Shown here: positions 7,865 to 14,766 of the stretch, piece by piece
How positions within the stretch are numbered: the stretch's first letter is position 1
Layout of the letters: each line of letters begins with the position of its first letter
Origin: SZUA-217 sp964194555
GTDB lineage: Bacteria; Actinomycetota; Acidimicrobiia; Spongiisociales; ZC4RG35
DNA: 24,874 nt
Direction: 5' to 3'
NCBI GenBank assembly: GCA_964194555.1
Contig: CAXMMT010000041.1
Location: forward strand, 1 to 24,874
Made by a program: the position numbers and the translations under genes
Notes under the pieces: generated by a model
The model's input: only the letters and a program-made list of their open reading frames with translations
The model's database searches: none
What the model was told of the DNA's origin: nothing

Positions 7865-8227
7865 TCAAGCGTCCGGCATCTCGAAGAATGGGGTGACCTC
7901 GATCGGATGGTTGATTGCGTCGACTACCTTGCCCGCCCAGGCCAACGCCGCATCGAGGTCTTCGGCGTTGATGATGTAGAACCCGGCGATGTGCTCTTTC
8001 GATTCGACGAACGGACCGTCGGTCATGACCAGGTCGCCATCGCTCGAGTGGACCACGGTGGCAGCGTCGGGGTCATGGAGTCGGCCAGTGAATACGAACG
8101 TACCGCTCTCCTTCATCTCCGCTTCAAGGGCGTAGACCCGCTCCATGAATGTCTGCATTTCCTCGGATGACATTGCCGCACGGGTCTCGCCCTCAACGGC
8201 GTATGTGGACAACAGGTATTGACTCAT
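7865..8227 (-). CDS. YciI-like DGPF-domain protein, partner of the ECF42 sigma factor
   Basis: The 120-aa product starts MSQYLLSTY and carries the diagnostic block TDGPFVESKEHIAGFYII. It ends with a helix and HPIEVTPFFEMP, as usual for DGPF/YCII-related proteins that accompany ECF42 sigma factors. GAGGAG lies about 7 nt upstream of ATG 8227. The sigma gene follows after 4 nt, so translation is probably coupled. In characterised cases the DGPF genes are the main targets of the sigma factor; the biochemical role is unsettled, with ferredoxin-like YciI relatives acting on small molecules. Confidence 0.92.
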   Translation of the reverse strand: MSQYLLSTYAVEGETRAAMSSEEMQTFMERVYALEAEMKESGTFVFTGRLHDPDAATVVHSSDGDLVMTDGPFVESKEHIAGFYIINAEDLDAALAWAGKVVDAINHPIEVTPFFEMPDA

Positions 8228-8283
8228 GAGCTACTCCTCAGTTTGCTGCGGGCGTTCCCCGCGTTCACCCTCTCTACGAACAA

Positions 8284-8310
8284 GATCCGCCGGCTAGGAC
8301 ACTTTCGACG
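8284..8310 (-). promoter_or_regulatory. Possible ECF42-dependent promoter of the DGPF-sigma operon
   Basis: On the minus strand CGTCGA (8305-8310) is followed after 15 nt by CGGATC (8284-8289), about 60-80 nt upstream of the DGPF gene. This resembles the TGTCGA / CGATC-type promoter reported for ECF42, recalled from the literature. One base differs in the -35 and the spacing is short, so the match is weak. Confidence 0.25.
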
Positions 8311-8382
8311 AGAATAGTCTTGAACGAGTCATGACCCTCGAGCGGCAGATTACGGTGAGCGACGCCTGACACCGAGTTGGCT

Positions 8383-9039
8383 TTAGTGAGGGCCGGTGGC
8401 AGTGAAGAAGGCGATGGAGCCGACCACGTCGATCTCGATCGCCTGAAACGACTCTTCCAGGATCTCGTGGAGCCCTTCTCTGGTGTCCCCAAGGTTGTCG
8501 AAGGCGCCCTGCCGGTTGAAGATCCAAAGGACTGTCCGTGCGGGCGTTGTGTGTCCTGCGGAGCTTCCCAGGACGGTACCCCCGAACAGCACACCGTCCG
8601 GGGCGAGCACGGCGGCGACGTTTCTGACTGCAACAGCCTTGTGAGACTGCGGACCAGGCAGACAGTGAAGGACGTAGTTGAGAGCCACTGAGTCGAACGG
8701 ACCGTCCACTGGTAGTGGTTTCAATACGTCGGCCTCGACGGTGGTCGGGTTCATGTACGCGATCCGACGGGAGACGTGAGCGAGCACGTTGGGATTGGGG
8801 TCCAACAGGGTCACCTCCGTCTCAGGAGGTAACCCGGCCTTGTCAAGGAAATACCCGGTTCCGGGGCCAATATCAAGGTGTCTTTGTCCCATGTGGCGGC
8901 GATAGCGGTCCACTGCGGGTGGGGTTGGGCAGCGCCATACCGCTCGGGCCATGAATCCCAGTACCCAAGGGTCGTAGATTGCCAACAGCCCAGGGTTGTA
9001 TCCCGCCTGGCCGGGATATGCAGGATCGTCGTGGTCCAT
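8383..9039 (-). CDS. Class I SAM-dependent methyltransferase
   Basis: This methyltransferase of about 218 aa has motif I HLDIGPGTGYFLDKAGL, motif II VTLLDPNPNVLAHVSRRI and a motif IV region FDSVALNYVLHCLPG. A typical C-terminal sheet follows. ATG 9039 is chosen because GAGG sits 8 nt upstream; a TTG at 9087 would add 16 residues without a good ribosome site. It stands alone on the minus strand, about 155 nt from the DGPF gene downstream. The tryptophan- and proline-rich N-terminus (YDPWVLGFMARAVWRCP) resembles small-molecule methyltransferases. The substrate is unknown. Confidence 0.83.
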   Translation of the reverse strand: MDHDDPAYPGQAGYNPGLLAIYDPWVLGFMARAVWRCPTPPAVDRYRRHMGQRHLDIGPGTGYFLDKAGLPPETEVTLLDPNPNVLAHVSRRIAYMNPTTVEADVLKPLPVDGPFDSVALNYVLHCLPGPQSHKAVAVRNVAAVLAPDGVLFGGTVLGSSAGHTTPARTVLWIFNRQGAFDNLGDTREGLHEILEESFQAIEIDVVGSIAFFTATGPH

Positions 9040-9094
9040 TGGTTCTGCCTCAGTTGGGTGCTCTATTCGGAACCAAGTCGGCTCCAACCCTCAA

Positions 9095-9129
9095 CTCGTG
9101 AGCAATCGGCGTTACAGAAACGTCACGAG
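9095..9129. other. Inverted repeat upstream of the methyltransferase gene
   Basis: CTCGTGA (9095-9101) and TCACGAG (9123-9129) form perfect 7-base arms separated by 21 bases, about 55 nt upstream of the methyltransferase start. No T-run follows. An operator for a dimeric regulator is possible. The remaining intergenic sequence from 9130 to 9320 shows no gene or further structure that I can identify. Confidence 0.3.
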
Positions 9130-9320
9130 ACTGAATAACTCTACCGCTGAAGCAACTTGCTGGGCGACGGCCACAACCCATTCGCTTGAGAACGTGGGGA
9201 CGGGAACCGTTGATCAGAATCGAACTCAAGTAAGGGCACGGCGAGCGAGTAGCAGACGGGTTCTCACAAAGCGCCCATAATCCACGTTATGTCAAGCTAG
9301 CGGGTCCGTCAGTCCCCCGA

Positions 9321-9740
9321 CTAAGTCCAAGGATTGACCAGCTCCAGCCCGGCGAAACGTTCGAAGTCGCCACCATTGCGAGTCACAACTGCCATCCCGT
9401 GAACGATGGCTGTAGCACCGATGAGTGCGTCCCTTAACGGTGCCGGATCGGGAACATGAAAGCCAGCAGCTCGCAGTGCGACCGGCGGGTCTACATCCAA
9501 AATGCGGTCCGAGAAGGTGCGCATGACGCTCCCGTCGAGCCATTCTCGAAGGATTTCACCTTTGGGTGGGTCGTTCCACTCTGCGAGTAGCACACCGTAC
9601 TCGAGTTCGTGAAGCGAGATCACCGACAGGAACAAGAGTGCGGCCGGCACTCCAGTGGCCCATTCGTTGACGCCCCGGTTCGCCTTTCCTGTCTTGGCTT
9701 TCCTGAGCTCCGAGACCACGTTGGTATCGAGCAGAAACAT
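9321..9740 (-). CDS. PIN-domain toxin, VapC-like
   Basis: The 139-aa product begins MFLLDTNVVSELRK, with the first catalytic Asp at position 5. The PIN acidic quartet continues in SVISLHELEYG, APLRDALIGATAIVHG and VTRNGGDFERF. The length and order fit VapC ribonuclease toxins. The gene overlaps its antitoxin by one base in a TGATG arrangement (9738-9742), a sign of translational coupling. All catalytic acids appear intact, so it is probably functional and neutralised by the product of the upstream gene. Confidence 0.92.
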   Translation of the reverse strand: MFLLDTNVVSELRKAKTGKANRGVNEWATGVPAALLFLSVISLHELEYGVLLAEWNDPPKGEILREWLDGSVMRTFSDRILDVDPPVALRAAGFHVPDPAPLRDALIGATAIVHGMAVVTRNGGDFERFAGLELVNPWT

Positions 9741-9997
9741 CAGTCGAAGTGAACGGGGTGGGCCTTTTCCCGAGTGACCGGAATCTCGAGGTCGACATCC
9801 TCCACCCCCGGCGGCTCCGAAAGAATATCGATCACGCTCAACTGGTTCGGTCCAAGCCGTTCATAGTCCTCGAAGGTGAGAAGGACATAGGAGGGACGTC
9901 CTCTGTCGGTGATGTACACCGGTCCGGATCGAGCGGCCCTCTTGACGCCGCCCGTGTCCTGATTGAACTCCCGGCTGGTGACTTTCTTGATTGCCAT
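9740..9997 (-). CDS. Phd/YefM-type antitoxin
   Basis: The 85-aa product has the Phd/YefM N-terminal DNA-binding fold (KKVTSREFNQD, GPVYITDRGRPSYVLLTFED). An acidic C-terminal tail (GVEDVDLEIPVTREK) should wrap the toxin. GGAGGG lies about 6 nt upstream of ATG 9997. It is expected to neutralise the adjacent PIN toxin and repress its own promoter, which carries a palindrome over the -10 box. Pairing a Phd-type antitoxin with a VapC-type toxin is common. Confidence 0.92.
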   Translation of the reverse strand: MAIKKVTSREFNQDTGGVKRAARSGPVYITDRGRPSYVLLTFEDYERLGPNQLSVIDILSEPPGVEDVDLEIPVTREKAHPVHFD

Positions 9998-10011
9998 TCC
10001 TAACCCTCCAA

Positions 10012-10048
10012 ATGTAGCAATGTTACTACATTAGATACGTATCGTCAA
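10012..10048 (-). promoter_or_regulatory. Promoter and operator of the toxin-antitoxin operon
   Basis: On the minus strand TTGACG (10043-10048) and TAACAT (10020-10025) are separated by 17 nt, a good vegetative promoter. An 18-base near-palindrome (10013-10030, arms TGTAG/CTACA extended to 8 bases with one mismatch) covers the -10 box. That is the expected place for autorepression by the antitoxin or its complex. The predicted transcript has a leader of about 15 nt. Confidence 0.65.
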
Positions 10049-10109
10049 CAACAATGACGGTTGGCTAGTCGGATCATCACGAGTGGGATCGCGCTCGTTC
10101 GGTCTCTGT

Positions 10110-10916
10110 TCAGGCGCTCACCGCAGCACTGAACACTGCGTCGGCGATGTCACGATCGAAGGGCTCGTCAAACGTGAGGAAGCTGGCGATCACGGTGCAT
10201 TCGCCCATGAGCGCACCCTGGAATTCGAGGAAGAAACCTCCTTCGAAACCGGAGACGTCAAACGTTATGCCGAAACGAGCGCCTGTTTGGGATCCGGCCA
10301 CGGTGAGTTCCTCGATGGTGAATGTGAAGTCGTCCACAGGAACGTCATCCGTGAGAATCTCCATCACAGCTTCAGTCATGCACTCCAGGCCCTCCTCACT
10401 GGCGAAGATCCGCTGGAAGACCGCAAACGCTTGGGCTGCCTCCGCTTCGCTGTTGAACACTCGCGCCTCGAGCGAGCCACTCTGACCGGGGAACGGTGGG
10501 CTGCCAGAAGGCCCCTGGAAGTCGGTGACGAGCGCTGCAGCGGAGACACCATCGAGATTGGCGAGATCGAATTCATCAGTCTGCAAGCACGATTCGTAGA
10601 CAATGTCGTCGCCCTCGTCGAATTCGTCGGTCGGGCCAGTGGTGACCGTCCATTGGTCATCGAACACCGCTTCGGCGGCTGCAGTTTTCGCGGCCACTAC
10701 CGCATTTGCATCGACGTCTGACGCCGCCTCGGTGGTAGTCGTATCCGGCGCAGCAGTCGTGGTGGTTGCGATGGTGACGGGAACAGTTGTGGTCGTCTCC
10801 ACTCCCCCACTGTCAGAGTCCAGGGTGGAGGATGTGGTCGTCGCGACCTCTGAGGCGCCTCCGCAGGCTGCGAGGACCAGCGCGAGGACGATGATGATGC
10901 GGGGTCGGTGGTTCAT
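10110..10916 (-). CDS. Secreted lipoprotein of unknown function
   Basis: The 268-aa product has a lipoprotein signal: basic start, hydrophobic IIIVLALVL and lipobox LAAC with Cys18. A Thr/Ala-rich linker (about 25-65, runs of TTTT) precedes a compact acidic domain of about 190 residues. Two Cys in that domain (in YESCLQ and GLECMTE) and a third in MGECTV could form a disulfide. It should be anchored on the outer face of the membrane. No family is recognised. No Shine-Dalgarno is seen; TAGCAT (10923-10928) lies 6 nt before ATG 10916, indicating a leaderless mRNA. Confidence 0.8.
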   Translation of the reverse strand: MNHRPRIIIVLALVLAACGGASEVATTTSSTLDSDSGGVETTTTVPVTIATTTTAAPDTTTTEAASDVDANAVVAAKTAAAEAVFDDQWTVTTGPTDEFDEGDDIVYESCLQTDEFDLANLDGVSAAALVTDFQGPSGSPPFPGQSGSLEARVFNSEAEAAQAFAVFQRIFASEEGLECMTEAVMEILTDDVPVDDFTFTIEELTVAGSQTGARFGITFDVSGFEGGFFLEFQGALMGECTVIASFLTFDEPFDRDIADAVFSAAVSA

Positions 10917-10978
10917 GCCCGCATGCTACGCCACCCGGGCAGTTGGTTTGAGGTGGGTTGCTCTCGACTTGCCCCTCC

Positions 10979-11008
10979 TTGTGGGTCGATGCCCTGGGGG
11001 GTTACAAT
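10979..11008 (+). promoter_or_regulatory. Promoter of the leu leader and leuA
   Basis: TACAAT at 11003-11008 is a strong -10 box. TTGTGG at 10979-10984 is an acceptable -35 with an 18-nt spacer. Transcription would begin near 11014-11016, at or just before the GTG at 11016 that can start the leader peptide. It is the only good -10 candidate I see between the lipoprotein gene and leuA. Confidence 0.55.
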
Positions 11009-11057
11009 GGTCGACGTGACTCGTGCAAAGCGCTCCGACCTCCTTCTTCTCATGTAG
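11007..11057 (+). CDS. Leucine-rich leader peptide of leuA (attenuator peptide)
   Basis: A short frame reads MVDVTRAKRSDLLLLM-stop and contains four consecutive leucine codons (CTC CTT CTT CTC, 11040-11051) just before the stop at 11055. It precedes a hairpin and a terminator in front of leuA. This is the classical layout for ribosome-mediated attenuation by Leu-tRNA supply. The true start may be GTG 11016, giving a 13-residue peptide from a leaderless transcript, because the ATG at 11007 overlaps the -10 box. Using ATG 11007 with the upstream G-run as ribosome site is the alternative. Confidence 0.8.
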   Translation: MVDVTRAKRSDLLLLM

Positions 11058-11108
11058 GGCAAGGCGCACAATCCCGCTTTTGCCCGCCCCCACCCAGGGG
11101 GTCTTTTT
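11057..11108 (+). terminator. Attenuator hairpins upstream of leuA
   Basis: Directly after the Leu codons, GGGCAAGG (11057-11064) pairs with TTTTGCCC (11078-11085), allowing two G-U pairs. The helix may be extended by CG/CG. Next, CCCCC (11087-11091) pairs with GGGGG (11097-11101) around ACCCA and is followed by TCTTTTT: an intrinsic terminator. A ribosome stalled on the Leu codons would cover the left arm of the first hairpin. Which sequence acts as antiterminator is not resolved. From 11109 to 11159 only the untranslated leader with AAGGAC for leuA is seen. Confidence 0.7.
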
Positions 11109-11159
11109 CGTTTCCCGCCCATTTCTCCCATCCCATCCATACCTATCAAGGACAATCTG

Positions 11160-12851
11160 ATGCCTCCTCCCAATGTCACCCCAAAGAAGATGCCGTTCGA
11201 GAGATACGGTCGATACCTGCCTCTTGTCCTAGAAGACCGGACTTGGCCAAGCCGCGTCATCGAAAAAGCGCCCAGATGGTGTTCGGTCGACCTGAGGGAT
11301 GGGAATCAGGCTCTGATCGACCCGATGGACCCGGCCCGCAAACTCCGCATGTTCCAAGCGTTGGTTGAGATGGGGTTCAAGGAGATCGAGGTGGGTTTCC
11401 CTTCGGCGAGCCAACCCGACTACGACTTCGTGCGTCGGCTGATCGAGGACGACCTCGTGCCCGAGGATGTCACCATTCAAGTGCTGGTTCAATGCCGGGA
11501 CGAGCTCATCGAGCGTACTTACGACTGCATCAAGGGTGCCCGAGAGGCAATTGTTCACTTCTACAACTCCACCAACCCCCTTCAGCGGGACGTTGTCTTC
11601 GGGCTCGACAAGGAGGGCATAAAGGAGATCGCGGTCGATGCCGCCAAGGTCTGTAGGAAGCTGGAAGAGACCATGGAGGACTCCGTCATCCGGTACGAGT
11701 ACTCACCGGAGAGTTTCACGCTCACCGAGCCTGACTATGCAGTGGAGGTCTGCGAGGCGGTGATGGATGTCATGGATCCGACACCCGACAACCCGATCAT
11801 CTTCAACCTGCCGGCCACCGTCGAGTGTTACTCCCCGAATGTCTATGGCGATGTGATCGAGTGGTTTGGGCGGACTGTCCGAGACAGAGATTCTGTGATC
11901 GTCAGTCTTCATCCCCACAACGACCGCGGATGCGCTGTCGCCGCTGCCGAATTTGGGGTCATGGCTGGAGCGGACCGGGTTGAAGGCACTCTGTTCGGCA
12001 ATGGCGAGCGAACCGGCAACGTCGATCTGGTGAATCTTGCAATGAACCTATTCGCCAACGGAGTCGATCCTGAGCTTGATATCAGCGACATCGATTCTCT
12101 CCGACGAACCGCTGAGTACTGCAACCGTCTACCGGTGCACCCCCGACATCCCTATGTCGGAGATTTGGTCTACACAGCCTTTTCCGGTTCGCATCAGGAC
12201 GCGATCAAGAAGGGCTTCGATGCGCTGGCAGATGACTACGACTCGTGGGGCGTGCCCTATCTGCCCATCGACCCCAAGCACACCGGGCGCAGCTACGAGG
12301 CCGTGATCAGGGTCAACTCACAGTCTGGCAAGGGTGGCGTGGCCTACGTAATGAAGGAAGAGCATGGCTTCGACCTGCCGAGAAGACTGCAGATCGAGTT
12401 CTCCAAGACCATCCAACACATCACCGAGGACAGCGGCACTGAGATAACCCCCGACTCGATGTGGGCTTCGTTTCAGGCCAAGTATCTGCCATCGGCGCCC
12501 AGGCTCAGTTTGCGTAGCCATGAATTGCACACGACGACCCACGAGGGGCGCGGCCGGACCAGTGTCAGCGCCCATCTCGAGTTCGACGGGGAAGAGGTAA
12601 CCGTCCGCGGCGAAGGCGACGGGCCCGTGGAAGCCTTCGTGCACGCTCTTTGCGAGCAGTGGGGCGAGGTCTTCGACGTCGTCGACTATTCCGAGCATGC
12701 CATAGGACGCGGTGCAGATGCTCAGGCCGTCGCCTACGTCGAGAGTGTGAACGAAGAAGGGCTCCTCCGATGGGGAATCGGAGTCGACTCCAACATCACC
12801 ACAGCCTCGCTTCTAGCGGTCCTCTCCGCATTTGAACACCAGCGCTCTTGA
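11160..12851 (+). CDS. leuA: 2-isopropylmalate synthase
   Basis: This 563-aa enzyme condenses acetyl-CoA with 2-oxoisovalerate, the first committed step of leucine synthesis. The TIM barrel shows RWCSVDLRDGNQALIDPMD near residue 40, the metal-site block SLHPHNDRGCAVAAAE, and the glycine-rich GTLFGNGERTGNVDLV. The C-terminal third (about 440-563) is the regulatory domain for leucine feedback. Length and motifs fit the longer actinobacterial LeuA type. AAGGAC lies 6 nt upstream of ATG 11160. Expression is probably controlled by the leader peptide and terminator directly upstream, in addition to feedback inhibition. Confidence 0.96.
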   Translation: MPPPNVTPKKMPFERYGRYLPLVLEDRTWPSRVIEKAPRWCSVDLRDGNQALIDPMDPARKLRMFQALVEMGFKEIEVGFPSASQPDYDFVRRLIEDDLVPEDVTIQVLVQCRDELIERTYDCIKGAREAIVHFYNSTNPLQRDVVFGLDKEGIKEIAVDAAKVCRKLEETMEDSVIRYEYSPESFTLTEPDYAVEVCEAVMDVMDPTPDNPIIFNLPATVECYSPNVYGDVIEWFGRTVRDRDSVIVSLHPHNDRGCAVAAAEFGVMAGADRVEGTLFGNGERTGNVDLVNLAMNLFANGVDPELDISDIDSLRRTAEYCNRLPVHPRHPYVGDLVYTAFSGSHQDAIKKGFDALADDYDSWGVPYLPIDPKHTGRSYEAVIRVNSQSGKGGVAYVMKEEHGFDLPRRLQIEFSKTIQHITEDSGTEITPDSMWASFQAKYLPSAPRLSLRSHELHTTTHEGRGRTSVSAHLEFDGEEVTVRGEGDGPVEAFVHALCEQWGEVFDVVDYSEHAIGRGADAQAVAYVESVNEEGLLRWGIGVDSNITTASLLAVLSAFEHQRS

Positions 12852-12918
12852 GACGACGGCCCGGGGCGTGCTCAGCCAGATTTGGCTAGAAGGCAACCAG
12901 TCGTAGCCTCACTTACAT

Positions 12919-14766
12919 ATGACACGCAACGATTCGGAGACCCCTGAACGTCAGGACGTTGCGTCGATGGGTCAGAGCTGGCATCTGATAGGCCGGCAAC
13001 TGCGGAGAGCTCCTCGGGAGTTTGCCGTCGGTGGTGTTGGGGCATTCTTGTTCGCCGCGATGACGATCGTCTCGGCCTTTGTCATCGGCTGGATCATGGA
13101 CTCGGTGCTGCTGCCGGCCGTAGATACCGGTGAGGTGGCTGTGGCAACCCTGGCCGCCGCCGCCGCTCTCGTCATCGGAGTCGCGACTGCTCGAGCCGTT
13201 GGGATCACTCTGCGCCGCATGGGTGCCTATTTCGCCCAACATAGAATCCAGTATCGGGACCGAATCGCCGTTACCGATCGTTATCTCGATTTGCCCGTTG
13301 AATGGCATCGTCGTCATTCCACCGGACAGTTGCTGGCCAATGTCAACGAAGACGTCGAAGCTGCTTCTTTCGTAGCCGCTCCCCTACCGATGGCCTTTGG
13401 GGTCATCATCATGCTCATCGTCACGGCGATCCTTCTCCTTCTGACCGATCCCTTTCTGGCGTTGATCGGATTCGCCGTAGGTCCGGCTTTGATGATCGTC
13501 AACTACACCTTCCAGCGGAGGATGAGGGCTGTTGCTGCCAAAGCGCAACGACTTCGTGCCGAGGTGGCCGACATCGCCCACGAATCGTTCGATGCGGCTC
13601 TGGTGGTCAAAACCCTGGGCCGGGAGGATGCCGAGGTAGGTCGGTTTGGGGAGAGATCCTCCGCGCTGAGAGACCGCATGGTCGAGGTGGGCCGTATCAG
13701 GGCGGTCTTTGATCCTGTGATAGAGGCACTGCCGAGCATCGGGATCCTGGCGGTTCTGGCAGTCGGTGCGTGGAGGGTTGATCAGGGAGTCCTCACCGCC
13801 GGGGCCCTCATCGCCTTTGCCTATCTCTTCAGGCTTGTCGCGTTACCGATGCGGGTATTCGGATGGTTGCTCGGGGAGCTCCCTCGCTCGGTGGTCGGGC
13901 TCGATCGGATAGAAGCAGTCCTTAACGAGGAGGCACAGGTGGAGTACGGGGCTCAGCTATCACTGGAGAAGGGCGGAGCAGAAACCTCAGCGGAGGCAGT
14001 GAAATACCTCTATGCGGAAACCGAGCACGCCGACCTGTCCGCCACCGGCGGCAGTGTCGAAAGCCCGCCGAGCGATGACGAGCGTCGCGGAATCGAATCG
14101 GTCACCCTGAATGTCAGCGCCGGCACCAGGGTTGCTCTGGTGGGCCCAACAGGGTCGGGTAAGTCGACTGTTGCCCACCTGCTCGTGCGACTCTTCGACC
14201 CCGAGAAGGGAGAGATCTGTCTTGACGGCCGAGGTCTCGTCGATCTAGATCGTGCAGCTCTGGCCGATGCCGTGAGCATCGTTTTCCAGGAGACGTTCCT
14301 CTTCAACGACTCGGTCTATCACAACATCACTTTGGGTGAGCCCTTCGACGAGGCCGACGTTGTAGCGGCAGCCGAACTTGCCCAGGCGGACGATTTCATC
14401 AATCAACTTCCGGATGGGTACGCCACGGTGGTCGGTGAGCGCGGAGCCTCACTCTCTGGAGGGCAGAGGCAACGCATCGCCATCGCGCGGGCCCTAGTGC
14501 GAGAACCAAGACTCCTTGTCCTGGACGACGCCACCTCCGCTGTCGATCCAGCCGTGGAGAGCGCGATACTCGACGGTTTGGAGCAATTGGACACCAGTGT
14601 GGTCATCGTTGCCTACCGGCGCTCCTCCATAGTCCTGGCGGATGAGGTCATCTACATCGAGGACGGCCGGATCATGGACCGCGGCACTCACGAGGCGCTC
14701 TACAGGTCACTGCCCGCGTATCGGGGCCTCATCGATGCGTACGACCAAATGGAGGAGCCGGCGTGA
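12919..14766 (+). CDS. ABC exporter half-transporter, subunit with degenerate catalytic site
   Basis: This 615-aa protein has an N-terminal membrane domain of about six helices (about residues 35-320) and a nucleotide-binding domain. Walker A is GPTGSGKST (K415) and the signature LSGGQ is canonical (512-516). The catalytic Glu after Walker B is Asp (LDDATS, D537), and the switch His is Tyr (VAYRRSS, Y566). It should bind ATP but hydrolyse it poorly alone. About 15 extra acidic/Ser residues separate strand 1 from Walker A compared with relatives. The gene overlaps the next by 4 bases (GTGA), and the two proteins should form a heterodimer. No clear ribosome site precedes ATG 12919; ATG 12967 is an alternative start. 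The substrate is unknown. Confidence 0.93.
   Translation: MTRNDSETPERQDVASMGQSWHLIGRQLRRAPREFAVGGVGAFLFAAMTIVSAFVIGWIMDSVLLPAVDTGEVAVATLAAAAALVIGVATARAVGITLRRMGAYFAQHRIQYRDRIAVTDRYLDLPVEWHRRHSTGQLLANVNEDVEAASFVAAPLPMAFGVIIMLIVTAILLLLTDPFLALIGFAVGPALMIVNYTFQRRMRAVAAKAQRLRAEVADIAHESFDAALVVKTLGREDAEVGRFGERSSALRDRMVEVGRIRAVFDPVIEALPSIGILAVLAVGAWRVDQGVLTAGALIAFAYLFRLVALPMRVFGWLLGELPRSVVGLDRIEAVLNEEAQVEYGAQLSLEKGGAETSAEAVKYLYAETEHADLSATGGSVESPPSDDERRGIESVTLNVSAGTRVALVGPTGSGKSTVAHLLVRLFDPEKGEICLDGRGLVDLDRAALADAVSIVFQETFLFNDSVYHNITLGEPFDEADVVAAAELAQADDFINQLPDGYATVVGERGASLSGGQRQRIAIARALVREPRLLVLDDATSAVDPAVESAILDGLEQLDTSVVIVAYRRSSIVLADEVIYIEDGRIMDRGTHEALYRSLPAYRGLIDAYDQMEEPA

Noticed and set aside
12852..12918. 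Possible terminator after leuA (GCCAGATTTGGC)
   Set aside because: The stem is only 4 bp and no T-run follows.
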